A stretch of DNA of 64,000 nucleotides from Ananas comosus (lineage: Eukaryota > Streptophyta > Magnoliopsida > Poales > Bromeliaceae): NCBI RefSeq assembly GCF_001540865.1, contig NC_033640.1, positions 6,134,399-6,198,398 on the forward strand, given 5' to 3'. The notes under the pieces are model-generated. The model was not told the DNA's origin. It saw only the letters and a program-made list of their open reading frames with translations, and made no database searches. Below, in pieces: positions 11,601 to 20,814 of this stretch (positions within the stretch are counted from its first letter, which is position 1; each line of letters begins with the position of its first letter). The position numbers and the translations under genes are program-made.

Positions 11601-14600
11601 CCGAAGCATCCGGTGCACCCCTCTTTTTTTTTATTTTTGTCGTGTTGCACTTTTTTTTTTTTTGACTTCATGCCCCCCACATGCCCGCCTTCCTTTTTCT
11701 TCCCTTTCTTTTTCTTTCTTCCTCCTCCCTTCCTCCCGTGCCTGGCTATTATTGCCTTTGCTCTTTTCTTTTCTTCTCAGTTCTTACATATCTTCCTAAA
11801 ATTATTTTTCTCTTTTTTTCGTCACTTGAAAAGGAGGCTAGACATTTCAAATCGCAGATTTACTTGTTAGTTAAGTCAAAAAAATTATAATTTAATTTTT
11901 TATTTTTCAATGTAGAGGCAAATTTTTAATTGACATATCCGATCCATACAGCGGGGGGCGAAGCCCCTTGCACTCCCCTTGGATGTCAGTGATGGGTTGC
12001 AAGCTCGGGCCGTGCACCCTCTTCGGATGTCAGTGATGGGCTGTGGGCTCGGGCTGCTTTCACTTCCACCATATACATCCACTTTCTTTTTGCAAATTAT
12101 TTTATCAAAATTTTTGTCGCACCGTGAAGCTTTCGGCGAATCAGGGGAACAAAATCGATATCGTAAATAAATTTTGAGTTACATCAAAACGAGGTATACT
12201 GGGAATATATGGCTTTCTCACAATACCAGCAATATTTATATCAAGGATTTGTGTCGTGGCATGGGGGTTATGCGGGAAACTTGTCGGCACGTACGGCACG
12301 GTGCGTGCCAAGCTGTGTCGATGCGTGCCGGTCACAAAAAATTCATGTGTGCTGACGCATAATAGCATGCAATATTTATTTTCTTTAGCAACAAAATATT
12401 CTAACTCGTAATTATGTATTTTTATCAAACTTTTGAACTTTATTGAGAAAATTTCTTACTAAATTAAACAATAAAGGGTTTTGAGCTGTGCCTGTATCGT
12501 GCTGATATCTTGTTGGTATGATGCGGCAATGTTACGACATATTCAGTATTTTATGCTATATTAGGATATTGTATATTACAACATATTTAGAGTAGGATTA
12601 TATGGTATGTAATCCTGGTTGTATTGTTACTATACTAGACATTGTTACTGTAGTAGGCTTATCTTTTGTACTATATAATTTCATCAATAGAATCCAAGAG
12701 GGCATGCTCTGATATTATGAAAGAAGGGTAAAGAGGATACCCTCTTGGGTTCTATTGATGAAATTATGTAGTACAAGAGATAAGCCTAATATAGTAACAA
12801 TGCCTAGTATAGTAACAATACAACCAGGATTACGTATGCTCTTTACCCTTCTTTCAGGCACGGTAGATACAACCAGTGCCGATGGGCACTTAAACCCTTG
12901 ATTTATATCAACATTGTCAAATAAATTTTGTATCTGCGAATGACAATATGCTATATAATCTACCGCGACGTTTTATGTGGAATTCAGCAGTCATTTCTAT
13001 GTAAAGATGTAAATTTAAATAATTATTGTACTTGTGAATTCTATTATTGTATTTTAATTTCTATTCCACATTAGGTATAGTTGTACTTTACATATAAAAA
13101 GCTTACATGCATGTTAATTGATGAGTATAGCAAGCTATATATCGCAAATATTCATAATTATTTGTTTAAATCTTTCAAATAACATTATAAGAGCTTATCG
13201 AAATAAAAAAAACTGAAATAAGTCCGTACCAAAGCATGCTAGAAGCGTACCATGTGTCGGCATGGGAACGTGCCTGTGCTGTGCTAGGGAAAGAGCGGCA
13301 CGCCCATGCCACGACACTTTAAACGTTGCTCTATAGGTTATTAAATTCACATGTATATAATGATTGTTATCCATCCAGAGATGAAATCGAAATATTAAAT
13401 TGGCAATATAATAACTTAGGCCTAATGAAGTTCTTAGAGAGCAACAGAGAAGCAACATGGTGAACAGAAGTAGCATAAGCATATAATATATACCTTAATG
13501 GAAATGTTGTTACTATGCTTTTTAAGGATTTCTAAACAAACTCTTGTCCAATAGCCTCTTGTCCAATTGTCTCTATAGCTTAACTAACCGAGATCGGAAA
13601 GTGGGTGCAAAAATGTTCCCGCATTGCCCTCTTTGAAAGTGGGAAAGCGAGGGGGGGCGGTGGGGGGCAAGTGCAGAGGAGGCTGAGATAAGAAAGTGAG
13701 CACTTAACAAACCAACATTGGAGGTGGGGGTTGCGCGAATGAGGTGGATTTTTTGGGAGGGCGGGTGGCGGGGCGGGGGCGGGGACGATGTGTGCCTCAA
13801 CCTGAGAGTTTTATGTGCACCCGACGGTAAGGTAGAGCGGTCATAGAGAGTGTGTTTTTCTTTTGTGTGCGCGCGCCGCTCGCAGGCGCGTGCATGTGTT
13901 GGGTTGGGGGGGGGGGGGGGCGGGGGGGGGGCGGCGGGGGCGCGGCGTGTGGGTAGGGCTTGGGGATTGGGGAGGCTGATGTGAGAATGTGGGATGGAGC
14001 CCGGGGTGGGAAGTGGGAAGGGAAAGAGCGGGGATACAGTTGTGGGGCAGTGAGAGAGTAAAAAAAGAGAAGAGGATGAGGTTAGGGTATCGGGATCGAA
14101 GGAAATAGGATTAGGATTTAGACACCTTTGTTTTAAATGTAACTTAAGAATTCGGATATCCAAATCAGAATTCAACTAAGTATAAAAACTGAGCTCAAAA
14201 CATTTTCTTGTATAATATCCAAATTCGAACCCGAATTCGCCCGGATATGTAATTTAGGCATCTGAATTCGACTCCAACAGAATCCGGTATTAGATCTGAT
14301 CGTATAAAATCCTAACCACTTTCACTCCTAGTGGCATCATGGGCATGACATAGATGGGAGAGTGAGTTTTGGAAGGATTGTCAGCCATAGAGAATTGACT
14401 ATTTTCTCCTATTTTCTTCCACTTGGATCTTGTAAGTTATTTATTCTGTTTGTTTATCTCGAATCCAATCAAATGGCTTAAAACCTAGAAGAATGAAGAG
14501 ACTGGAGCTTTAGAAGTACCCTAGCTCAATACTCTTTTTCACTCGTAGTTTCTCTAGACGCATGCACACAACTATTGCATGAATAGCCAATCAGTATCTA

Positions 14601-17600
14601 TGATTCTGTACATATGATTACAATGAATTTCAATTGCAATTGTGTTCCTGATCATTGCAATTGTTTCCTTTGAATTGCAATTCATTCCATACACATGCAG
14701 ACATACAGAGTGGAAAAGATGAGATTGTGTATTTAGTTGTGGTTTTATTTTGACTTCAAATTGAAGAGTAGTTTGCTGAATTTAGTGTGAGCCATTCTAT
14801 CTAAAATTCTTATATTGTGGTTGATTATTCCATTTTTCTGGTGGTTTTGTTGAAAATATTGTTTTATTGTGCTTACATAAATGTCACTAACATAAGCCTT
14901 ATGCTGACCAATTATGTAGATGTGGAATAATGCTTGTGAGGCAACTATGCAGAGATATTGGGCATTGGTTATAGGGACCCCTAAAGAAAAGGAAGGAGTC
15001 ATTTCTGCTCCACTTTCGAAGGTATGTCCTCCTTTTTGACTTGGAAATAAAAATTAGACATTTTGATGAACTCCATTGTCCATGCCTGTCAGAGTATACA
15101 TGCATATTTTATAGCTGCATTTGACAGCTGGAAATTTTCTATCTGAAAATTTTATCAAGTATTTGTGCTGGTTATCTAACTTTGCTCAATAGTGAAGTGA
15201 TTATTATTCTTATGTGTTAATATATTCTATAGATTTGCCAAGTCATACTAGTTGAGAGTCTTTTATATAACCTGAGCACATAATTGCTTTTATGTAATTT
15301 TGAATAGTGATAGGTCTGTCAATGAAAAATTAGTGTTTCATGTATTCTTTCTAAAATTGCATATTTTGATGAACTGTGGTCAGTGCTTTTATGAAAGTTA
15401 GAAAATACACAGGCCTTATCCGAGCTTACCGAATTTCAGAATCGCTACCTAAACTTTTTGACTCTACTCCATGCTACAGTTATTTGATTTCAAAACTTAC
15501 AAGAAGTTTTGTTGGACCTAGACGGTTTCCATCAAAATAGCAATCGACTATTCAGTCAAATAACAGAATATTTAGTTAAGTTCTGATGGCGAGACACCTA
15601 GGGCCTGTTTGGTTCCTTGGAAAATATCCCAGAAAACTTTTTTCAAGCTAGAAAATTTTTCCCCATGTGTTTGGTTCACAAGAAAAATAATTTTTTTTGG
15701 AAAATTATTTTCCGTATTTCATGGAAAACTTCCCTTTTCGTTTTCCAAATACTTTTTAGGAAAACGAAAAACTTTTTCTCACGAACATTTTAAGGAGTTA
15801 AAAAGGGATTTTTTTTTTCTAATATATTGGTGTACATTTACCACCTAATTTGTTATTTCCACCATCTCCCACCGTTATTTGTATATTCCCAAGCTATATA
15901 TACACACACAGAAGATCCATCTCTATCTCATATCCATCATCGTCATCATCTTCATCTCTTTTATCAAATTATATTATCAATACTAAAATATAGTTAAATT
16001 TTATTTTTATTTTATTATTTGTTATTTATATTGTAAAGAGTTTGTAAATATTATGTTAAATTTTAAAAAGTTGATAATCTCACCATCCTTTTGTAGAAGG
16101 TGTTTATATATCAAAATTTTCAACTAACCAAACAAGTGAAATAGAAATGAAAAACTATTTTTCATTTTTTTTCCTTACCAACCAAACACGCATACATGAA
16201 AAACTAATTTTCTTTTCTATCGAACCAAACAACAGAAACAAGAAAATTTCTTTTCCACAAAAAACTTTTTTCTTTAGAAAATAGTTTTCTACTATTTTCC
16301 AAGGAAGGATTTAAGTGTCGTGGTACGGGGTCGTGCCGGAAACTTGCCGGCACGGTACGGCACGATGCGTGCCGAGCAGTGCCGATGCGTGTTGGTCAAA
16401 AAATTTCTTGTGTGCTGACACATAATAGCATGAAATATTTATTTTCTTTAGCAACAAAATATTCTAACTATTTATTGTCTTTTTATCACATCTTTTGGAC
16501 ATTTTTTGAGGAAATTACTTACTAATTTAAAGAATAGAGGGTTTTGAGCTGTGCTATCGGCACAGGGTTTGTATCGTGCCGGCATTTTGTTGGTACAGTA
16601 CGGCATGGTGGATACGGCCCGTGCCGACGGACATTTAAAACCTTGTTTCCAAGGAACCAAACAGGGCCTTAATCAAAGTAACTTTCAGGCTGAGTAGTAC
16701 AATAAAATTTTTTGAGTTCAGTATGTATTTTTAAACATTTATTAGTTGTCTTTTTGGTGAAATACTAAGTCTTGTGTGTATAACCACCTGGTTGAAGATT
16801 TGAGTAGTGGGCTAGTTACTATATGCATTTAGTGCTATAGCTAAGGCCTATCTCTGAGCTAAGGATTAAAGTGCCCATCGGCACGGGTCGTATCCACGTG
16901 CCGTATCGTGCCAGCAAGATATCGGCACAATGTAGCCCCGTGCCGATGGCACAACTCAAAACTCTCTATTCTTGAAATTAGTAAGTAATTTTCTCAACAA
17001 AGTTCAAAAGATTTGATAAAAATACATAATAAATAATTGGCATATTTTGTTGTTAAAAAAAAAACATTTCATGCCATTATGTGTCGGCACACATATATCT
17101 TTTTGACCAGCACGCATCGGCATGGCCTGGCACGCATCGTGTCGTACCATGCCGGTAAGTTTCTGGCATGACCCCATGCCACGACACTTAAATTCTTGCT
17201 CTGAGCACTCCATACCTAGTATTCCACTTTAGAAAGGATGTAGATAACGCCTATCTTAGTATACTCAGTTGAATTATAACTATATATATATATGCAGTTG
17301 AAGTTACATTCAACTCTAGGAATGTGCATTTCTTGTAACAGGTGTTTCTTAATGATGGGAAAATGGAGAGGGTCATCTTAGCTCACCCTTCAGGTATAGA
17401 TGGTTCTCAAGATGCTGTTACCGAATATAGGGTTATGGGACCCACCATTAATGGATGCTCATGGATTGAGCTGCGTCCCCTTACTGGTCGGAAACATCAG
17501 GTGCTCCTTCACTGTATATATAAAAAAAAATGCACATTTATCTAAATATCTGTCTACATTTTCTTGCATATAGTTCAAAGGTAATTTCCGCCTGCATATA

Positions 17601-19265
17601 TACAAGGTCTGCAGTATGTTAATTTCTTGAAATTCAGTTTTCATGATTTATTTGGCAGTAGGAAGAATGTGCACACACTCCTTGAACTTTGATCTTTTTG
17701 CAAACCAACCCTTTGAATAGTAATATTTAATTTGACTGGTTGACGCTCCATTTTATGTAACAGTATAAATGATTCTTCCTTCACGTGACTTTTTTTAGCC
17801 ACTTTTTCTAGTGTGTCTGTCGTTGCATCTACCTAAAAAATTGTTAGGTTAGGGATGCAGCAAGATAAGCATAGATTGTATCTCTTCTATTGTTTTCCAT
17901 CAGGAGTTTCACTAACAGAACGGCTGCAAAGTTTTTGACTAATCTCTCAATTCGCCTAAGATTTTCTATCTCTATTTGATGTTTTTTTTTTCCTCATGTG
18001 GGTGATGATAAAGGAGATGATTCGGTGAAGTTTTTGTCCTCACTTCAGATGCAGATTGATACATAGAACTATTTAGTGCTAAATTACACTAGTCCTCAAA
18101 CAATGAGGAGCGTGACATTGGTCCCCAAACTTTAATTTGTATGATTTGTGGGTCAAGCTTTATAAATTGCTGCAATCAAGTCCTACAATCCAATTTAGTT
18201 GGCTAAATGTTGACGTATCGTTGATGTGAAAATATTGCGGCATCTTAATTATTGTCGTGTTATTAATCACAATAATGCTACATCACTTTCACATTAGCAA
18301 TACATCAATATTTAGTCAACTAGATCGGACTGCGGGGACTTGATTGCAGCAAACTTAAAATGTTCGAGCTATAAATTATAACAAATTAAAGTTTGAAGAC
18401 CAAAATTTCACGCACCTCGTAGTTTGAGGACCAGAAGTGCAATTTAAGCCAACCATTAAGAGACAAATGTTGCTTGAAATCTGATCAAAGGGCTGTTTAC
18501 ACTGTTGACCATTTAAATTGTCACATGAAGAATATGGGTCAAAACAAATTTCGATAATACCTTTTAGCGGTCAGCTTGCAAAAAGGCCAAAATTGAATGC
18601 TTGCAGCAGGTAACTTTTGCTTCTAGAATTCAGTCTTAGCTATCTAGTAGGAATTCTAAGCTATCAACTATCAATACCAATCTAAGGAGAACTGGTGTGA
18701 AGTTCAGTTTGTGACAGATATTGTGCAGTTTTCCTTCAAGAAATAGTTTCCTTTTTCACAACCATTTAAATTTTAATCTTTTGGACTTTAGGAGCAACAT
18801 GAAATCTTGCAGAGTCGTGGAGGGTTTGGCACATTTAACATCTATGGAAGTCTATACAATATCGACGTCTTACGAGTGTTTCCCTCGCAGCTACGAGTGC
18901 ACTGTGCTGAAGCTCTTGGCACTCCAATAGTTGGAGACTACAAGTACGGTTGGTTTGTGCACCAGAGATGGAAGCAAATGCCCCGACTTGACTACGCGCC
19001 ATTGAGCGGGACGCCGTATAAATTAAGAAGGCCAGAGGGTTTGGAGGTGCAAAAGGGTAGCGCTCTCTCCAAGGTCCCTTTGCTACACCTCCACTGTAGA
19101 GAAATGGTGATCCCTAACATCGCCAAGTTCCTTAGCAGCACAGGTGAGTGGCATGATGAGGGCAATCCGTGGTCTAGGGATAAGCCGGATCTCCTCCGGT
19201 TTGTTGCGCCGATGCCTTCGCACATGAAAATAAGTTGGAATATTATGTCTTCATATTTGGTGTGA
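4719..19265 (+). CDS. RNA pseudouridine synthase, organellar type (RluA family)
   Basis: Converts uridine to pseudouridine in RNA; plant relatives (RNA pseudouridine synthase 3/4) are annotated as mitochondrial. Exons with GT-AG borders: 4719-4792, 4912-5080, 5929-5976, 6070-6150, 6273-6389, 14920-15021, 17342-17500 and 18891-19265. All phases agree; the first border pair (phase 2) is inferred from frame. In order the protein shows the tail of the RNA-binding N-terminal part (MRIHLP), the strand with NKPP, HRLDRESSGLLLLGRT carrying the catalytic Asp, YWALVIGTP, the GRKHQLRVHCAEALGTPIVG motif, and a long C-terminal tail ending in SYLV then TGA. All catalytic motifs are intact, so it is probably functional. 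Introns of 8.5, 2.3 and 1.4 kb are enlarged by transposons. The N-terminal exon or exons are unresolved. Confidence 0.88.
5605..5638. repeat. Poly(T) tract in intron
   Basis: A run of about 30 T between exons 4912-5080 and 5929-5976. It could be the poly(A) tail of a minus-strand retroposon, but no body is recognisable beside it. Confidence 0.7.
6273..6389 (+). CDS. Pseudouridine synthase catalytic exon
   Basis: This 39-codon exon of the synthase carries HRLDRESSGLLLLGRTK. In RluA-type enzymes the Asp in the HRLDxxTSG-like motif is the nucleophile; here the motif is complete, with Ser in place of the common Thr. It is bounded by TTAG at the left and GAG|GTATGC at the right. The following intron is the 8.5-kb one that hosts the nested hAT elements, so correct splicing of this exon to 14920 is the critical step for making the enzyme. 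Confidence 0.88.
6478..6801 (+). mobile_element. Short non-autonomous hAT element, copy 2
   Basis: A 324-bp copy of the short hAT family inside the large intron of the synthase gene. The right end, GACACTTAAAACCTTG, is well preserved and the left end is degraded. The flanks ACTTGTTC (6470-6477) and ACTTTTTC (6802-6809) agree at 7 of 8 positions, supporting an 8-bp target duplication. The AT-rich core and GC-rich ends match the other copies. Confidence 0.75.
7071..7184. repeat. Two-copy 54-bp tandem repeat
   Basis: Two near-identical units beginning AATGAAAGAAAGCTTCCT, period 54, in the large intron. Only two substitutions were seen between the units, so the duplication is fairly recent. Confidence 0.8.
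7910..8556. repeat. GAGCTCGAGC-type repeat block with AT-rich core
   Basis: Both sides are made of reiterated CGAGC/GCTCAAGC words around an AT-rich centre with a poly(T) tract, ending GCTCATTTGCCAACCCTAG. This is the usual look of another plant hAT-type insertion, here nested near the left end of the 6.4-kb element. I could not find a matching left terminus or target duplication, so its limits are approximate. Confidence 0.45.
9640..11050 (-). pseudogene. hAT transposase pseudogene
   Basis: Read on the minus strand it shows, in order: a BED zinc-finger remnant near 10810-11010 (THLWNCYKSYKK; a Cys and the final His of the finger are not clear), KHEYRFAMVEHEGF near 10730, CDGNIFHVCRATYIINLVVEE near 10210-10280, and FQEYWEQKNFILAVACLLDLHYKL near 9630-9700. 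This is the order found in Ac/RICESLEEPER-type transposases. Stops and shifts break every part, and the C-terminal dimerisation domain is not visible. An 82-bp tandem duplication sits at its 3' end. It cannot make a working enzyme. Confidence 0.75.
9653..9815. repeat. Two-copy 82-bp tandem repeat
   Basis: Two units beginning CCAACAAACAAGCAACTGCC, period 82, nearly identical. They lie in the 3' part of the hAT transposase relic, so the YWEQ..LDLHYKL segment is encoded twice. Confidence 0.85.
12242..12900 (+). mobile_element. Short non-autonomous hAT element, copy 3, interrupted
   Basis: Begins CAAGGATTTGTGTCG and ends GGGCACTTAAACCCTTG. The 8-bp duplication ATTTATAT is perfect (12234-12241 and 12901-12908). 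The body matches the other short copies but is split at 12529 by a 327-bp LTR-like insertion. It is itself inserted in the 11226-13328 element, making three hAT levels inside one intron. Confidence 0.85.
12530..12856. mobile_element. LTR-like fragment with internal palindrome
   Basis: Starts TGTTACGACAT and ends CTTCTTTCA (TG...CA), with flanks GGCAA and GGCAC agreeing at 4 of 5 positions, as for an LTR element. Inside, about 100-bp arms (roughly 12602-12709 and 12735-12850) are inverted copies containing TAATCCTGGTTGTATTG and CCAAGAGGG. It may be a solo LTR or a tiny TRIM-like element whose second half is an inverted copy of the first. No coding capacity. Confidence 0.5.
13906..13944 (+). 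repeat. Long G-run, G-quadruplex candidate
   Basis: More than 30 G with only a few C breaks on the plus strand, inside a purine-rich stretch (13640-14050). The proline-rich 200-codon open frame on the opposite strand comes from this composition and is not a credible gene. Confidence 0.7.
15601..16668. mobile_element. MITE, PIF/Harbinger-like ends
   Basis: Ends GGGCCTGTTTGGTTCCTTGG, with a nearly perfect inverted copy at the right (one substitution). Three-base flanks CTA and TTA resemble the TWA target site of PIF/Harbinger elements, with one mismatch. The interior is AT-rich. It lies in the intron before exon 17342 and is interrupted near its right end by the hAT copy at 16304-16645. Confidence 0.7.
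16304..16645 (+). mobile_element. Short non-autonomous hAT element, copy 4
   Basis: A 342-bp copy with perfect 8-bp duplication TTTCCAAG (16296-16303 and 16646-16653), made from the terminal repeat of the host MITE. It begins GAAGGATTTAAGTGTCG and ends GGACATTTAAAACCTTG. It is the best-preserved copy and serves as the reference for the family. Confidence 0.88.
16860..17198 (-). mobile_element. Short non-autonomous hAT element, copy 5, inverted
   Basis: A reverse-orientation copy: begins TAAGGATTAAAGTGCCC and ends CGACACTTAAATTCTTG. The 8-bp duplication CTCTGAGC (16852-16859 and 17199-17206) is perfect. It ends only about 140 bp before exon 17342-17500 and faces copy 4 across 214 bp. Confidence 0.88.
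18072..18453. mobile_element. Palindromic MITE in last intron
   Basis: About 380 bp with long inverted arms: TTAGTGCTAAATTACACTAG..CCTCAAAC at the left, and GTTTGAGGACCAGAAGTGCA ending AATTTAAGCC at the right. The middle contains a second inverted pair (CTTTAATTTGT / ACAAATTAAAG). A target duplication is not clear, so the superfamily is not assigned. Confidence 0.6.
18891..19265 (+). CDS. Pseudouridine synthase last exon
   Basis: 124 codons plus TGA. It begins LRVHCAEALGTPIVGDYKYG, continuing the GRKHQ motif of the previous exon, and ends in a plant-specific tail containing KVPLLHLHCREM and FVAPMPSHMKISW. The acceptor is TCGCAG at 18885-18890. An in-frame extension upstream of 18891 exists but does not resemble the family, so the acceptor sets the start. 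Confidence 0.88.
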   Translation, partial: LRVHCAEALGTPIVGDYKYGWFVHQRWKQMPRLDYAPLSGTPYKLRRPEGLEVQKGSALSKVPLLHLHCREMVIPNIAKFLSSTGEWHDEGNPWSRDKPDLLRFVAPMPSHMKISWNIMSSYLV

Positions 19266-19780
19266 TCATGCCGAGTCCTTCAAGTCTTGAAGTTCAATTT
19301 TGTATCTATATTGAGCTGTCTCGGACAGCGGGTGTTTATGTAGGAAGCAATATGCTATTCTTTTTCTTTTTTTCCTTTTTCCTTTTTCTTTGTCTTCTAA
19401 AATAGGGAAGTTCTTTGATAGTTGCGGTATCTCTTTATGTACTTCTCTATTGAATTTCAGATGTTTTAAATGGATCATGCTGGATCGCGTCTCGGACACA
19501 GACATTCTGCTTGAAGAGGATTAAAACATGGTTTTCTTTTCGTAGTCCAGGAAAGAGGGCACTTGTCAATTGCTCGAGACAGCGGCGGTAAGGAATTTGT
19601 ATGCTAATGGTTTTAGAATTTACTGGAAGGAACAGAAGGCAATAGATGACCCTGTCAAATCCACTATACTTTGTTCTGCCATTTTGTGGCCAAGTGAGAG
19701 AAGGTTATTTGTTCTTGTACCTATGTATTTTAGGAAGTTTTTGCAGCAGCAAAATAATAGTGTAATAATTTTATATTAAA
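19266..19780 (+). other. Probable 3' UTR of the synthase gene
   Basis: AT-rich downstream sequence with several near-consensus poly(A) signals (AATAAT at about 19752). No repeat is recognised. The end of the transcript cannot be fixed from sequence alone. Confidence 0.4.
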
Positions 19781-20110
19781 ATTGTGCCCAAAAGTTTCTT
19801 GTTACTTCTTTGTAGGATGGAAGCTTTTAACTGGATGCCATTCTTCTACATGTATAATAATTAGGCTTTAAATCGTCAAAGATGTTGCCCGTTCTATGCT
19901 TTGTTGTTCTCTACCATCAAAAAAGTATAGCAAAAAGTAAAATTTTTTTGATAATCATATGATAGTTAAATGTAAAATTTTGAATCATAGAATGGGAAAG
20001 TGAAAATATGCTCGACTTCTGGGAGCTAAGTGTAACTTTTTGAACCATATAATAGCATAGTGAAAATTAGTTTCAAGTTATAACTATAGGGGGGTGGAAA
20101 TTAAAGTTTT

Positions 20111-20256
20111 TTTTTTTTGAGAGATAGGTAGCACGCTTCGTTCATTTTATTTAGAAATAAACTTAGCTGGAAATGTGAATCAACTAGGATTCGAACTTGA
20201 GTCTCGTTACCAACCATCATGCCCTTTACCACTTGCTCTAGGGACGGTTGGTGGGA
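20111..20256 (-). mobile_element. tRNA-derived SINE, copy 1
   Basis: On the minus strand it has an A-box-like AGCAAGTGGTAAAGGGC and a B box AAGTTCGAATCC, followed by a conserved tail (GTGAATC..AGCTAAG..CTATCTCTC) and poly(A), seen as poly(T) on plus. The flanking direct repeat AAATTAAAGTTTT (20098-20110 and 20257-20269) fits L1-type retroposition. A second copy lies at 41043. Confidence 0.82.
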
Positions 20257-20584
20257 AAATTAAAGTTTTATGAGCAATGCTACATGAGTAATGCTATATA
20301 TACACTCCATTTGAATGTATGTTCTACACCTTTAATATCAATAGGTGAGTGTTTCACCAGGTTTTGATAATCAAAGCTTTAGTTTATTTAAAAAATATAG
20401 TAAAAAAAAACAAAGAAATGAGAGCGCTTTTAATTTCTTTAGCTATTGTCTATTTCCTTGAGAAGTGAATGATTTTAAGCTTTGATCGTGCGTAAAAGTT
20501 CAGAGTTTGGAAAAAAAAAAGAAAAAAAAAAAGAAAAAAGAGCACGCTGAAAAAGTTTACCAAAAGAGAAATGCTTCAATATAT

Positions 20585-20812
20585 GAGTTAAGTTAGAATA
20601 CTCTCAAAAGCACCAAGGGGTGGTGCTTTTACGTTTGTAACCATTGGATGAAGAGATATAAGGTTGAGATGATGGTCGTAGGTGGTGGTAGGTGGAATAG
20701 TGTTTGATCTAAGGGGTATTAGTAATTAAGGAGTAGATCCAAAGTCTAGAAATTTAGAAGTATCAAGGGGTTGGTGCTTCTAAAAGTATTCTAGCTCAAT
20801 TCAATATTGTGG
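20585..20812. mobile_element. Modular MITE, AGCACC-hairpin type
   Basis: Ends TTAGAATACTCTCAAAAGCA at the left and, inverted, CTAGAATACTTTTAGAAGCA at the right. Each end carries a small hairpin word (AAGCACCAAGG..GGTGCTT). The interior contains GTAGGTGGTGGTAGGTGGAA, also found at about 62760, so it belongs to the same group as the element at 62660. Confidence 0.6.
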
Positions 20813-20814
20813 CT

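Larger units (their letters stand above)
11226..13328. mobile_element. Non-autonomous hAT element, long type, copy 2
   Basis: A 2.1-kb element (about 1.4 kb without its own insertion) starting CAGGGTTTAAAATGCCG and ending CGACACTTTAAACGTTG. It has a perfect 8-bp target duplication CTCTATAG (11218-11225 and 13329-13336). It shares interior blocks with 1973-3024. It contains a long pyrimidine-rich stretch (11385-11800) and is interrupted by the short hAT element at 12242-12900. The open frames it gives on both strands are low complexity (Lys/Phe-rich) and not believable as genes. Confidence 0.82.
7887..14330 (-). mobile_element. Large hAT transposon relic in intron
   Basis: A 6.4-kb element bounded by TAGGGGTGAAAACGG and, inverted at the right, TAGGAGTGAAAGTGG. 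It is flanked by a perfect 8-bp target duplication GTGGCATC (7879-7886 and 14331-14338). TAGGG fits the hAT terminal rule YARNG. It contains a decayed minus-strand hAT transposase (9640-11050) and hosts a second hAT element at 11226-13328. Subterminal regions contain repeated GGATAT/CCGAAT words. The whole element sits in one intron of the pseudouridine synthase gene. It looks like a formerly autonomous copy, now dead. Confidence 0.8.

Noticed and set aside
11198..11680. 160-codon Lys-rich frame on minus
   Set aside because: Arises from the pyrimidine-rich tract of a non-autonomous hAT; low complexity only.
12242..12908. Reading the short element as Mutator-like from a 9-bp duplication
   Set aside because: ATTTATATC can be counted as 9 bp, but the C belongs to the CAAGG end; the other copies give 8 bp only, favouring hAT.
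13573..14175. 200-codon proline/serine-rich open frame on minus
   Set aside because: Caused by the G-rich plus strand inside the hAT relic; no domain, and composition alone explains it.
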